This document shows positions 7,763-18,003 of a stretch of 64,000 nucleotides of DNA, piece after piece. How positions within the stretch are numbered: position 1 is the first letter of the stretch; the number at the start of each line of letters is the position of its first letter. Origin of the DNA: Labedaea rhizosphaerae (lineage in GTDB: Bacteria > Actinomycetota > Actinomycetes > Mycobacteriales > Pseudonocardiaceae). A program made the position numbers and the translations under genes. Location: the NCBI RefSeq assembly GCF_004362825.1, contig NZ_SNXZ01000001.1, positions 1,612,001-1,676,000 on the forward strand, given 5' to 3'. The notes under the pieces are model-generated. The model saw only the letters and a list, made by a program, of their open reading frames with translations, was not told the origin of the DNA and did no database searches.

Positions 7763-8209
7763 ATGGGTCAGCCGATGCAGCAACAGCAGTTCCCGATCCT
7801 GCTGTCCACGATGAACGACGCTCCTGGGTACAAGGTCACCCACGTGCTTGGTGAGGTCTTCGGCCTCACCGTCCGCAGCCGCAACGCCTTCTCCAACATG
7901 GGCGCGGGCTTCAAGGCGCTCGCCGGCGGCGAGCTGAAGGGTCTGACGACGCTGCTCCAGCAGTCCCGTCACGAGGCCCTCACCCGGCTGGTGCAGGAGG
8001 CGATGGCCCGCGGCGCGAACGGCGTGCTGGCCATGCGCTTCGACTGCAACGAGATCGGTGGCACGGCGAGCGAGATCGCCGCGTACGGGACGGCGGTCTA
8101 CATTGTCCCGGAGAACCAGGCGCAGCAGCAGCAACCGGGTCACGCCCACCAGCAGCAACCCCAGGGCCAGCCCCAACCTCAGGGTCAGGCGCAGTACCAG
8201 CAGGGCTGA
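7763..8209 (+). CDS. YbjQ/UPF0145 family protein
   Basis: 148 residues. Residues 10-118 match the YbjQ/UPF0145 family (also called heavy-metal-binding domain), small proteins that assemble into rings: PGYKVTHVLGEVFGLTVRS, then a long helix and ARGANGVLAMRFDCNE, then AYGTAVYIV. The last 30 residues are a Gln/Pro-rich tail (QQQQPGHAHQQQPQ). No enzymatic role is established for the family. The start at 7763 is fixed by a TAGGCT element 6 bp upstream and lacks a ribosome binding site. A strong hairpin terminator follows. Confidence 0.85.
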   Translation: MGQPMQQQQFPILLSTMNDAPGYKVTHVLGEVFGLTVRSRNAFSNMGAGFKALAGGELKGLTTLLQQSRHEALTRLVQEAMARGANGVLAMRFDCNEIGGTASEIAAYGTAVYIVPENQAQQQQPGHAHQQQPQGQPQPQGQAQYQQG

Positions 8210-8226
8210 AACCCAGCTGTCACACC

Positions 8227-8266
8227 GACGTTCGGCGATCCACACGGGTCGCCGAACGTCCTTTTT
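8227..8266 (+). terminator. Intrinsic terminator, 12-bp perfect stem plus T5
   Basis: GACGTTCGGCGA pairs with TCGCCGAACGTC around a 10-nt loop, followed by CTTTTT. It lies between two convergent gene ends (YbjQ and the HAD phosphatase). The T-run serves the plus strand. Confidence 0.9.
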
Positions 8267-8289
8267 GGTGTGTCCTTTGTGGTGCGGGC

Positions 8290-9192
8290 TCAGCCGTCGC
8301 GGCGCCGATAAGCAATCCCCGCAGCCACCGCTCCGGCCAGCGCACCCGCCCCCAGCACCGACGGCACACCGATCTTCGCCGCCTTGCGCCCGGTCCGGAA
8401 ATCCCGGATCTCCCACCCGCGCTTGCGGGCGATCTCCCGCAGCCCGCCGTCCGGGTTCACCGCCACCGCCGTCCCGACCACCGACAACATCGGGACGTCG
8501 TTCGACGAGTCCGAGTAGGCCGTGCACCGGCGCAGGTCCAGGCCCTCGCGGGCGGCCAGTGCGCGCACCGCGTGCGCCTTCGCCGAGCCGTGCAGCATGT
8601 CGCCGACCAACCGTCCGGTGTAGACACCGTCCTCGTGCTCGGCCACCGTCCCCAGCGCCCCCGTGAGCCCGAGGCGCCGCGCGATGATCGCGGCCAGTTC
8701 GATGGGCGTCGCCGTCACCAGCCAGACGCGTTGCCCGGCGTCCAGGTGCATCTGGGCCAGCGCGCGGGTGCCCGGCCAGATCTTGTCGGCCATCAGCTCG
8801 TCGTAGATCTCCTCGCCGAGGGTCACCAGTTCCTCGACGGTGTGCCCGGCGACGAACGACAGCGCCTGCTCGCGGCTGGCCCGGATCCCGTCCTGGCTCT
8901 CCCGGCCGCCGACCCGGAACCAGACCTGCTGCAGCGCGAACTTCGCGAGGTCGGAGCTGGAGAAGAACTTGCGGGCGGCCAGGCCGCGGGCGAAGTGGAA
9001 GATCGACGCGCCGACCATCATCGTGTTGTCCACGTCGAAGAAGGCGGCCGCGGTCAGGTCCGGGGTGACGTCGACCGGCTCGGTGCTCGCCGCCTGCTCG
9101 GCGGCGTACGCGACCTCGGCCGACGCCTCGCCCGCGAGCTCGGCGAGCCGCTCAACCTCGGCGTCCCCAGCGCCGCTCCGCCACTGTGCCAA
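8290..9192 (-). CDS. HAD-IB family phosphatase (SerB-like), membrane-tailed
   Basis: 300-residue haloacid dehalogenase hydrolase. Motif I is FFDVDNTMM with nucleophile Asp53 and general acid Asp55, motif II VTAT, the motif III lysine lies in GSAKAHAV, and motif IV is [11 protein letters not shown]. This matches the subfamily IB that includes phosphoserine phosphatase (Rv0505c is called SerB1), but many IB members act on other phosphates, so serine synthesis is not assured. About 25 C-terminal residues before the final RRR are hydrophobic and could tether it to the membrane. The TTG start at 9192 has GGGAGG 4 bp upstream, and a TAGGCT -10 lies on the minus strand at 9227-9222. Confidence 0.88.
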   Translation of the reverse strand: MAQWRSGAGDAEVERLAELAGEASAEVAYAAEQAASTEPVDVTPDLTAAAFFDVDNTMMVGASIFHFARGLAARKFFSSSDLAKFALQQVWFRVGGRESQDGIRASREQALSFVAGHTVEELVTLGEEIYDELMADKIWPGTRALAQMHLDAGQRVWLVTATPIELAAIIARRLGLTGALGTVAEHEDGVYTGRLVGDMLHGSAKAHAVRALAAREGLDLRRCTAYSDSSNDVPMLSVVGTAVAVNPDGGLREIARKRGWEIRDFRTGRKAAKIGVPSVLGAGALAGAVAAGIAYRRRDG

Positions 9193-9256
9193 CGCGCCTC
9201 CCGTGCCGATCCCTTGCGAACAGCCTAGCGACGCACCGCTCGACGGGTCGTGGACC

Positions 9257-10519
9257 TCAGCCGCCGAGTTGGATGCCCGGCAAGCCGGGTAGCAGCGGGC
9301 CGAGGCTGATCGGCGGCAACGGCAGCGGGATCACGAGCGCGGGCGACGTCGTCGTGGTGGTCGGCGGGGTGGTGCCCCCGGACGTCTCGGTGCCCGGCGA
9401 CGGCATGGTCAGGATCGGTGCGCCGGGCAGACCCGGCTGCGGCTGCGACTCGGTCGGCACCGGCCGGCCGGGCGCGGCGCCGCCGGGGCCGGGCGTCGGC
9501 GTGGTGGTCACCGAGGGGTTCACCGACGGGTTCCGGTTCGGGCCCGAACCCGGTTCGCTGGGGTTCTGACCGCCGGAGCGCACGCACGTGGTGGTCGCGG
9601 GCAGCGCGCCGATCGCGTCGGCGTTGCCGGAGGTGATCTGGTCGCACGGCAGGCGCTGCGACAACGCGTCCGCGCGGTCGGCGATCGCGGTGGCCAGGGC
9701 CAGCGACGAGGCCGCCCGGGACCGCGCCGCCGTCGGCAACCGGTCGGTGATCGCGGTCAGCCGGCTGGCCTGCTGGCGCCCCCACGAGCTCAGCGTCGAC
9801 AGCAGCGACCCGTCCTGGCGGGTGGTCATGGCGATGAGCTGCCGGGACCCGGCGGACGCGTCGGTGTCGAAGTCGGTGAGCGCGGACAGGTAGCCGCCGA
9901 CGGGTGCGTCGCCGGGGCCGTAGCGCTGGGCGAGCGTCTCCATCTCGCTGACCCGCGCGGTCGCGAACTCCAGGTGCTTGAACGCCTTCTGCTCGTCGCC
10001 GAAGGTGAGCCCGAGCGAGGCCGCTTCGGCCGAACGCTTGATCCCGTACAACGCGTCGCCCGGCAGCGCGTCCCGGCTGAGCAGCAACGACATCCCGCCC
10101 AGCGCGAACACCAGGCACAGCACCGCCACCGCGGCTATCGCGAACCGGCCGCGGGCGGACGTCGCCCGAGGTTTGTCGTCCTCGTTTCGTGGTCCGCGCG
10201 GCGGCCTGCGCCGGGCACCCGGCCGGCGACCGGACCGGCCGCTGGGCGGGCGCACGAGGCGCGGCGTGGTGGACGGGGAAACCTTGCCGTCCTCGGCTAA
10301 TCCGGCGAGCACCCGCGAACGCATCCGGGCCCGCTCGGTGTGATCGGGCGCGGTCGCCTCGGCCAGGTCGCTGAGCATGGCGACCAGCGAGCGCTCGTCG
10401 GTGGAGAAGCCGATCAGGTCGGCATCGGTGCCGGCGCCGTCACCAGGGTGCGGGCCAGCGGCGCGAGCACTGTGCTCGTGCTGGTCACCGCGCCCACTGG
10501 GCGTCCTGCGCCTGTTCAC
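9257..10519 (-). CDS. RsbN-like (DUF5667) membrane anti-sigma factor candidate
   Basis: 420 residues: a cytoplasmic N-terminal 125 residues, one transmembrane helix (about 126-147), then an extracytoplasmic DUF5667 region starting [15 protein letters not shown], and a Pro/Thr-rich tail from about residue 310. A single-pass protein encoded just downstream of an ECF sigma gene is the arrangement of bldN-rsbN in Streptomyces, where RsbN sequesters BldN at the membrane. The stretch [12 protein letters not shown]...MRSRVLAGL near residues 45-75 would be the sigma-binding part by position. The GTG start at 10519 has GGAG 6 bp upstream. The gap to the sigma gene is 92 bp. Confidence 0.75.
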   Translation of the reverse strand: MNRRRTPSGRGDQHEHSARAAGPHPGDGAGTDADLIGFSTDERSLVAMLSDLAEATAPDHTERARMRSRVLAGLAEDGKVSPSTTPRLVRPPSGRSGRRPGARRRPPRGPRNEDDKPRATSARGRFAIAAVAVLCLVFALGGMSLLLSRDALPGDALYGIKRSAEAASLGLTFGDEQKAFKHLEFATARVSEMETLAQRYGPGDAPVGGYLSALTDFDTDASAGSRQLIAMTTRQDGSLLSTLSSWGRQQASRLTAITDRLPTAARSRAASSLALATAIADRADALSQRLPCDQITSGNADAIGALPATTTCVRSGGQNPSEPGSGPNRNPSVNPSVTTTPTPGPGGAAPGRPVPTESQPQPGLPGAPILTMPSPGTETSGGTTPPTTTTTSPALVIPLPLPPISLGPLLPGLPGIQLGG

Positions 10520-10611
10520 ATCCCGCTCCGGCCTGCTGGGCGATCACGAGGATCTCGAATTGAGAAACGACAACGTTCTTTACGAGTTACGCCATTCGTG
10601 GGTGCGGTTGT

Positions 10612-11262
10612 TCACCTCACCCCTTCGGGCAACAACTGGGCAAGCCTGCGCACGGCACGATGCTGCAACGCCTTCACCGCGCCGTCGTTGCGGTTCATGA
10701 TCTTGGCCGTCTCCGCCACCGAGAGCCCCTGCAGGAAGCGCAGGACGATGCACTCGCGCTGGTCGTCGCCGAGCTGGTCGATGCAGGCGAGCAGGGTGGC
10801 GCGGGTCGCGTTGGACAGGACCTGCTGCTCGGGCCCGGCCTGCACCTGCTTGGTGTCGTCGGCGACGTCGGCGGCCACCACCTCGAGCCGGAACCGGCTG
10901 GACTTCACGTGGTCGAGCACCAGGTTGCGGGCGATCGTGACGAACCACGCGCCCACGTCGCGGCCCTGGTAGGTCACGGTGCCGATGCGGCGCAGGGCGC
11001 GCAGGAAGGTCTCGCTGGTGACGTCCTCGGCCAGCTCGCGGTCGCCGACGCGGAACAGCACGTAGCGGAACACGACGTCGACGTAGCGGTCGTAGAGGCT
11101 GGCGAACGCCGTGGTGTCGCCCTGCTGGGCGGCGTGCACGAGCTCCCAGATCTCCGCGTGCTCGGGATCGGGCTGCTTGCCCTCGGCTCCGCTAGCGGTG
11201 TCCGGAGCAGTAACCCCGGTGGTGTCCGCGGTGGTGTCCGGCCTGGTCTCCGGTGTGCTCAT
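10612..11262 (-). CDS. ECF RNA polymerase sigma factor, BldN-like
   Basis: 216-residue group 4 sigma factor: region 2 at about residues 52-120 (YDRYVDVVFRYVLFRVGD, AEDVTSETFLRAL, GAWFVTIARN) and region 4 at about 155-208 (LGDDQRECIVLRFLQGLS, AETAKIMNRNDGAVKALQHR). A polar N-terminal extension of about 35 residues precedes region 2; Streptomyces BldN also has an N-terminal extension that is removed. The following RsbN-like gene and the nearby rex-hem operon reproduce the S. coelicolor bldN neighbourhood as I recall it. In Streptomyces BldN drives aerial development; here that is inference. ATG 11262 is chosen over an upstream open frame that has no start signal. Confidence 0.82.
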   Translation of the reverse strand: MSTPETRPDTTADTTGVTAPDTASGAEGKQPDPEHAEIWELVHAAQQGDTTAFASLYDRYVDVVFRYVLFRVGDRELAEDVTSETFLRALRRIGTVTYQGRDVGAWFVTIARNLVLDHVKSSRFRLEVVAADVADDTKQVQAGPEQQVLSNATRATLLACIDQLGDDQRECIVLRFLQGLSVAETAKIMNRNDGAVKALQHRAVRRLAQLLPEGVR

Positions 11263-11583
11263 GGCGCCACCCGCGCCGCTGATCCGGGGCAAGGGCCAGC
11301 CGCGCGACACCCGGACGGTGTCACGCTCGGGACGAGCCGTGGCCGACCCGACGGTGAAGGCATCGCCCTCCCTCGTCCGTCCCCCGGGTGATCGCGCCAC
11401 CACCCGGAGTCGTACGCAGCATACGTGTTGTTACTTCGGAGTAGGTATTAATCGGACCGTTGCAGTGGCCTCCGTGGTTGAGACTGCTCACCGGGGCGAC
11501 CGTGACGGTAGTGAGTCGTGCCACACTGCGAGTCGTTCGCAACGCAAGCGTGTCCGTACCGTCTCATGGCAGGAAGGTCGTCG
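11263..11583. other. Divergent promoter region between the BldN-like gene and the acyl-CoA ligase
   Basis: No gene is seen. About 40 bp around 11415-11455 are AT-rich relative to the rest. A TATGCT hexamer on the minus strand (11423-11418) could be the sigma gene -10, implying a leader of about 150 nt. I looked for a BldD box, which controls bldN in Streptomyces, and found only an imperfect TTAC...GTAG pair with wrong spacing. Confidence 0.4.
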
Positions 11584-13107
11584 ATGCCGGAAAAGGCCCC
11601 TGAGCAGCCCGGTAACCTGGCCGATCTCGTCGCCCGCGCGGCACGCCGGGTGCCGGAGCACCGCGCGCTCATCGACCTGGCCGCCGGCCGCACCCTCACG
11701 TGGGCCGAGACCGACCGCGCCGTCGACGCCTACGCGCGCGTGCTCGCGGAGGCCGGGCTGGCCGCCGGAGACCGGGTCATGCTGCGCCTGCCCGCCGGTG
11801 CGCCGCTCTGCGTGGCCTTGTTCGCCGTGAGCCGGGCCGGCGGCATCGCCGTTCCGGTGGCCGCGGACGGACCGGAGCGCGAGGTGCGGCGCGTGCTGGA
11901 GCACAGCGGCGCGAAGCTGGTGGTCGGCGGCGACGCCCTGGACGGTTCCACTCTGGTATCACCGCCTGACCTCGATGTCAGCGACACGGAAAGTGTCGAG
12001 TCGACCACGCAAGGCGAGGATATCGCGGTTCTCTGCTACACGTCGGGCACCGTGTCGGCGCCCCGCGGCGTGATGCTGTCCCACCGCGCCCTGCTGGCCA
12101 ACGTCACGCAGTGCGCGCAACTCAAGCCCGCCCCCGTCACCGCGACCGACCGCGTGCTGCTCGCCGTCCCGCTGCACCACGTCTACGGCCTCGGGCCCGG
12201 CCTGCTTCAGATCGCCGCCGCCGGCGCGACCGCCGTGCTGATGGACCACTTCGGCACCGACGCCGCCCTGCAGGCCTGCCTTGAGCACAAGGTGACCGCG
12301 ATCGTGGGCGTGCCGCCCATGTACCAGGCGTTCGCCACGGTCGCCGAGGACCGCCTGGACGCGGCGCTCGCCCACGCGCGGCTGCTCACCTCTGGGGCCG
12401 CGCCGCTGCCCCAGACCGTGCTCGCCCGGATCCGGGCGCTGACCGGGCTCTCGGTGTTCGAGGGCTACGGCCTCACCGAAACCGGGCCGGTGCTCACGTC
12501 CACGCTGGTCGGCGGGTACGCCAAGCCGGGCTCGGTCGGGCGCGCGCTGCCCGGCGTCGAGCTGCGCCTGGTCGACAGCGACGGCACGCCGGTCGGCGAC
12601 CTCGACGACCCGGACGAGACGCTCGCGGACACCTCGACCGGGGAGGACACCACGGGGCTGGTGTCGGCGCGCGGGGCGAACCTGTTCAGCGGCTACTGGC
12701 CCGACGGCGCGCACGGCCCCGACGCCGAGGGCTGGTTCCGCACCGGCGACGTCGGCTACTTCGACGCCGAGGGCGACCTGCACCTGGTGGACCGCGCGAC
12801 CGACCTGGTGATCGTGAACGGCTTCAACGTCTACCCGCACGAGGTCGAGGAGGTCCTGGGCGAGCTGGCCGGGGTCGCCGAGGCGGCCGTGGTCGGCGAG
12901 CCCGACGAGCGCACGGGCGAACGCGTCCGCGCGGTGCTGGTGCTGGCCGACGGCGCGGAGCTGACCGTCGAGCAGGTGCGCGCGCACTGCGGCGAGCGGC
13001 TCGCGAAGTTCAAGGTGCCCTCGGTCGTCGAGTTCGCCGACGCCCTGCCGCACTCGGTGACCGGCAAGGTCCGCCGGGCCAGCCTGCGCGGTAACTTGCC
13101 TGCGTGA
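11584..13107 (+). CDS. Acyl-CoA synthetase (AMP-binding, ANL superfamily)
   Basis: 507-residue adenylate-forming ligase that activates a carboxylic acid as acyl-AMP and transfers it to CoA. The phosphate-binding loop CYTSGTVSAPRGVMLSH (about residues 160-176), the GYGLTETGP motif, WFRTGDVGYFD and the C-terminal hinge with GKVRRASLRG, whose lysine is catalytic, are all present. The substrate cannot be named; the size and motifs fit medium- or long-chain FadD-like enzymes. ATG 11584 is chosen because AGGAAGG lies 6 bp upstream; an in-frame ATG at 11566 lacks a signal. The stop overlaps the start of the glutaredoxin gene by 4 bp. Confidence 0.88.
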   Translation: MPEKAPEQPGNLADLVARAARRVPEHRALIDLAAGRTLTWAETDRAVDAYARVLAEAGLAAGDRVMLRLPAGAPLCVALFAVSRAGGIAVPVAADGPEREVRRVLEHSGAKLVVGGDALDGSTLVSPPDLDVSDTESVESTTQGEDIAVLCYTSGTVSAPRGVMLSHRALLANVTQCAQLKPAPVTATDRVLLAVPLHHVYGLGPGLLQIAAAGATAVLMDHFGTDAALQACLEHKVTAIVGVPPMYQAFATVAEDRLDAALAHARLLTSGAAPLPQTVLARIRALTGLSVFEGYGLTETGPVLTSTLVGGYAKPGSVGRALPGVELRLVDSDGTPVGDLDDPDETLADTSTGEDTTGLVSARGANLFSGYWPDGAHGPDAEGWFRTGDVGYFDAEGDLHLVDRATDLVIVNGFNVYPHEVEEVLGELAGVAEAAVVGEPDERTGERVRAVLVLADGAELTVEQVRAHCGERLAKFKVPSVVEFADALPHSVTGKVRRASLRGNLPA

Positions 13108-13343
13108 AGCAGCACCAGGTGACCGTCATGACCCGGCAGGGGTGCCACGCCTGCGCGGTGGCCGAGGCCGACGTGGCCCGCATCTGCGCCGAGCTCGGCG
13201 TCGACTGGGACACCCAGGACGTCGACACCGACCCGGAATTGCGGGCCGAGTACGGCGATCGCGTGCCGGTGATCGTGGTCGACGGCGCGGAGCACGGCTA
13301 CTGGAAGGTCGAGGAGCCGCGCCTGCGCGCCGCCCTCAGCTGA
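13104..13343 (+). CDS. Glutaredoxin-like protein
   Basis: 79-residue thioredoxin-fold protein with a CHAC active site (Cys14, Cys17) near the N-terminus and the cis-proline segment RVPVIVVDG. These small glutaredoxin-like proteins carry out thiol-disulfide exchange in the cytoplasm; the electron donor is unknown, and actinobacteria often use mycothiol. The GTG start shares four bases with the ligase stop. In M. tuberculosis the equivalent Rv0508 directly precedes hemA; here the molybdoenzyme and rex lie between them. Confidence 0.88.
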   Translation: MKQHQVTVMTRQGCHACAVAEADVARICAELGVDWDTQDVDTDPELRAEYGDRVPVIVVDGAEHGYWKVEEPRLRAALS

Positions 13344-13355
13344 CGCTGAGCAGGG

Positions 13356-13907
13356 TCAGCAGGCGTTGACCATCTCGTGGATGGCCGCCTTGGCCGCCGC
13401 GTCGTCGTCGCGCGCGACCGCCGCCAGCGACTTGCGGGCCGCCGCGGCGCACGCCTTGTCCTTGGCCGAGGCCTGCTGCGCGTTCTGAGCGGCTTCCTTG
13501 TCCTGGTTGGCCTGCGTGAGCTGGGTCTTGGTGTTCTCCAGCTCGGTCTTGGTGTTCGTCAGGTCGGTGTGGGCGGTCTGCGCGTCCTTCTGCGCGGCCG
13601 AGAGATCGGTGCGCGTCGAGTCGAGCTGCTCGGCGGTGGTCTGGTGGTCGCTCTTCTCCACGAAGTAGAGCGCGCCGAACGTGACCGCACCCGCGAGCAG
13701 CAGGACGGCGACCACGGCGAGCACGAGCACCGACTTGTTGCGCGGCTTCGGCGGGGTCGGCTGCGGACCCGTTGCCGGGTAGTTCGGTTCGAACCCGCCG
13801 GTCACCGGGTACTGCGCGGTGCCGCCGACGACCGGATACTGGGAAGTGCTCTGGCCCGGCTGCTGCTGGTACGGCCCACCCTGCTGCGGGTTGTACGGCT
13901 GAGTCAT
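13356..13907 (-). CDS. Membrane-anchored coiled-coil protein of unknown function
   Basis: 183 residues: a Pro/Gln/Gly/Tyr-rich cytoplasmic N-terminus (1-56), one transmembrane helix (about 59-81), an extracytoplasmic coiled coil (about 86-145) dominated by Thr, Gln, Lys and Asp heptads with repeated TKTELENTKTQL-type segments, and a short Ala-rich end with two cysteines. No enzyme motif is visible. The ATG at 13907 has AGAGGGGG 6 bp upstream. It is convergent with the glutaredoxin gene, 12 bp apart, and divergent from the molybdoenzyme gene. A structural or cell-envelope role is guesswork. Confidence 0.72.
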   Translation of the reverse strand: MTQPYNPQQGGPYQQQPGQSTSQYPVVGGTAQYPVTGGFEPNYPATGPQPTPPKPRNKSVLVLAVVAVLLLAGAVTFGALYFVEKSDHQTTAEQLDSTRTDLSAAQKDAQTAHTDLTNTKTELENTKTQLTQANQDKEAAQNAQQASAKDKACAAAARKSLAAVARDDDAAAKAAIHEMVNAC

Positions 13908-14045
13908 GGTTTGCCCCCTCTTGTGCGTCCCTGGACTGTCGTTTGACTTGACCGAACCGTTTCCGGCTCCCGCCAGGTACTACCGATTTCTTACGGACAC
14001 CGGATCGGGCTCGAACCGCAACCGAATCGGGGGCGAAATAGAGAC

Positions 14046-15617
14046 ATGACCTCCTTGATGACCGGCCCGGCGGAACCGATCGCACCGGCGGACCGGCTGC
14101 CGGCTCGCATCGCCGCGCTGGTCGGCGTGCTCGGCGTGTTCGCCGCCGTGGCCGCCGGTCACCTGGTCGGCGGGCTGGTCGGCGGGGACGCCTCGCCGTT
14201 CCGCGCGGTCGCCAACCAGGTGCGCGACCGGTCGCCGGACGCGGTCGTCGAGTGGGCCAAGCAGACGCTCGGGACCAGCGACAAGTTCGTCGCGCAGCTC
14301 GGCGTGGCCGTCGTGCTGGTGCTGCTCGGCGTTCTGGCCGGGCTGTTGTCCCGCAAGGTCGCATGGCCCGGCCTCACGCTCGCGGTCGTCCTCGGGATCA
14401 CCGGCATCGTCGCGGTGCTCCAGCAACGCGACGTCGGCCAGCTCGGCGTCCTCGCGCCGGTGGCCGGCCTGGTCGCCGGGGCCTCGGTGTTCGGCTGGCT
14501 GCACCGGCTCGCGCTGGCCCGGGTGGAGAACGACACCCCGGCCGCCGGGGTCTCGCGGCGGACCTTCCTCAAGGCCTCGGGCGGCACCGCGGCAGGCGCC
14601 GGGATCGCCGTGGCCGCCGGGCAGTGGCTGGCCGACAGCGTGGACGTCGAGGGCTCGCGTGCGTCGGTCGGCAAGCTGGTCGCGCAGGTCAAGGCGCCGC
14701 CGTTGCCCGCGGGCGCGGACTTCGCCGCCGACGGGACGCCGACGTTCCTCACGGCGAACGCCGACTTCTACCGCATCGACACCGCGTTCGTGCTGCCCCG
14801 GATCACCGCGCAGGACTGGAAGCTGCGCATCCACGGCATGGTCGACAAGGAGTTGACGCTCTCCTACGCCGATCTTCGGCGGTTCCGGCTCGTCGAGCGC
14901 GATGTCACGCTGACCTGCGTCTCCAACGAGGTCGGCGGCGACCTGATCTCCACGGCGCGGTTCGTCGGCGTGCCGATCCACGAGGTGCTGGACCTGGTCG
15001 GCGTGCGGCAGGGCGCGCAGCAACTGCTCTCCACCAGCAAGGACGGCTGGACCTGCTCGACCCCGGTGGACGTGCTGCAGGACCCCGAGCGGATGGCGCT
15101 GCTCGCCATCGGCATGAACGGCGAACCGCTGCCGCTCGAGCACGGCTTCCCGGTCCGGCAGGTCGTGCCCGGCCTCTACGGCTACGTCTCGGCCACGAAG
15201 TGGGTGGTGGACTGGGAGTTCACGACGTTCTCCGGTCACAGCGCCTACTGGACCGACCGCGGCTGGTCCGAGCAGGGCCCGATCAAGACCGAGTCACGCA
15301 TCGACACACCCAAGGACGGCGCCTCGGTCGGCGCGGGCAAGGTCACGGTCGCGGGCATCGCGTGGGCGCAGAACACCGGCATCGACAAGGTCGAGGTCCG
15401 GGTGGACAAGGGCCCGTGGCAGCAGGCGGAGCTCTCGACGGAGGTCACGGACCAGGCGTGGCGGATGTGGCGGGTGAAGTTCGACGTCCCGCCCGGCACG
15501 CACACCGCCGCGGTGCGGGCCACCGACCGCGACGGCTACACCCAGACCGAACACCACGCCGACCCCGTCCCGGACGGCGCGACGGGCTGGCACTCGGTGG
15601 AGTTCGACGCCAAGTGA
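14046..15617 (+). CDS. Membrane-anchored molybdopterin-dependent oxidoreductase (sulfite oxidase family)
   Basis: 523 residues. Four transmembrane helices (about 21-45, 80-101, 106-127 and 132-155) are followed by a second hydrophobic segment with a twin-arginine motif, SRRTFLK, with Arg171-Arg172, as in Tat signals. The rest is a sulfite-oxidase-type molybdenum domain with the cofactor-ligating cysteine in TLTCVSNE (Cys291), then a dimerisation Ig-like domain from about residue 420 (TVAGIAWAQNTGIDKVEVR). The substrate is unknown; the catalytic part should sit outside the membrane. An internal Tat motif after four helices is unusual and would act as an internal translocation signal. No haem subunit is adjacent. 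Confidence 0.85.
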   Translation: MTSLMTGPAEPIAPADRLPARIAALVGVLGVFAAVAAGHLVGGLVGGDASPFRAVANQVRDRSPDAVVEWAKQTLGTSDKFVAQLGVAVVLVLLGVLAGLLSRKVAWPGLTLAVVLGITGIVAVLQQRDVGQLGVLAPVAGLVAGASVFGWLHRLALARVENDTPAAGVSRRTFLKASGGTAAGAGIAVAAGQWLADSVDVEGSRASVGKLVAQVKAPPLPAGADFAADGTPTFLTANADFYRIDTAFVLPRITAQDWKLRIHGMVDKELTLSYADLRRFRLVERDVTLTCVSNEVGGDLISTARFVGVPIHEVLDLVGVRQGAQQLLSTSKDGWTCSTPVDVLQDPERMALLAIGMNGEPLPLEHGFPVRQVVPGLYGYVSATKWVVDWEFTTFSGHSAYWTDRGWSEQGPIKTESRIDTPKDGASVGAGKVTVAGIAWAQNTGIDKVEVRVDKGPWQQAELSTEVTDQAWRMWRVKFDVPPGTHTAAVRATDRDGYTQTEHHADPVPDGATGWHSVEFDAK

Positions 15618-15751
15618 GTCCGGGCGCCGGTTCCTCGCAATGGTGACCCCCGCCCGCCTGGCGACACGCCCGCCCACCCCCCGCGACGGGCCGGCATTCG
15701 GTGGCTTTCCCAGCCCGGTGAGGGGGCCGTTATGGCCCCTGGCTACGGACT

Positions 15752-15780
15752 TTGTGCATGCGTTCACAAATGGCTACCGT
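15752..15780 (+). promoter_or_regulatory. rex-hem promoter with an overlapping Rex operator
   Basis: TTGTGC (15752-15757), 17 bp, then TACCGT (15775-15780) forms a good sigma-A type promoter. The 18-mer at 15752-15769, TTGTGCA-N4-TTCACAA, matches the Rex consensus TTGTGAA-N4-TTCACAA at 13 of 14 specified positions and covers the -35. Rex bound here would block RNA polymerase, giving autorepression relieved when NADH rises. Confidence 0.82.
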
Positions 15781-15862
15781 GTACGGCATCGACCGCAGCC
15801 GTATCCCACCGGGATCCCGCGCGGCCAGGTGACCAGACCCCAGCATGGTGAGGAGAGCCGGC

Positions 15863-16695
15863 GTGGCGCGACGTGGCAGGCACGGTGCGGATGCCCCCCG
15901 CAACGGCACTGCTCCAGCACCCGGTGCCGCCGAGGTGACCGCGCCGATGCCCGCGATCGAGGACGGCCCGTCGGTCCCGGCCGCCCGCGAACGCGCCCGC
16001 GCCATCCCCGAGGCCGCCGTGGCCCGGCTCGCCGTGTACCTGCGCGTGCTGTCCGCGATGAGCGAGCAGGGCGTCAGCTCGGTGTCCAGCGAGGAGCTCT
16101 CCGCCGCCGCGGGCGTCAACTCCGCGAAGCTGCGCAAGGACCTGTCCTACATCGGCTCGTACGGCACGCGGGGCGTCGGCTACGAGGTCGGCGTGCTCGT
16201 CGACCAGATCGAACGAACCCTCGGCTTGACCCGCAAGCACAGCGTGGCTGTAGTCGGCATCGGTAACCTCGGACACGCACTCGCCAACTACGGCGGGTTC
16301 CCCGGACGAGGATTCCCCGTGACCGCGCTGTTCGACGTGGACCCAGACCTGATCGGCATCCCGGTCGGCGGCATCCCCGTGCACCACATCGACGACATCA
16401 CCGCCGTGTGCGCCGAGCGCGAGATCTCCATCGGCGTGATCGCGACCCCGCCGCCCGCCGCGCAGGCCGTGTGCGACCGGCTGGTCCAGGGCGGGGTGGA
16501 GTGCATCCTGAACTTCGCCCCCGTGGTGTTGCAGGTGCCGGACACGGTCGAGGTGCGCAAGGTGGACCTCGCGGTGGAACTGCAGGTGCTCTCCTTCCAC
16601 GTGGCGCGACGCGCCGACCAGGCCCAGGTGGACGCGATGGCCGATGCCCGCGAAGACGGCGACCGGACCGGTATCGACGGGATGGTGGTGCGCTG

Positions 16696-16696
<1 letters not shown>
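15863..16696 (+). CDS. rex: Redox-sensing transcriptional repressor Rex
   Basis: Homodimeric repressor that binds DNA when NADH is low and is released by NADH. In the 277-residue protein, residues 50-115 are the winged helix ([10 protein letters not shown], then [22 protein letters not shown]) and the NAD(H)-binding Rossmann domain follows with VVGIGNLG at 131-137 and LFDVDP. The C-terminal helix that swaps between monomers is at about 245-265. The first 45 residues are a polar extension. GTG 15863 is preferred to ATG 15845 because GAGGAG lies 7 bp before it. It overlaps hemA by one base and heads the rex-hemA-hemC-hemD operon, as in Streptomyces. Its promoter carries its own operator. Confidence 0.95.

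Positions 16697-17999
<1,303 letters not shown>

Positions 18000-18003
<4 letters not shown>

Noticed and set aside
11425-11455. BldD box upstream of the BldN-like sigma gene
   Set aside because: The TTAC...GTAG pair near 11431-11444 has six bases between AC and GT where the BldD consensus needs five, and the centre does not match.
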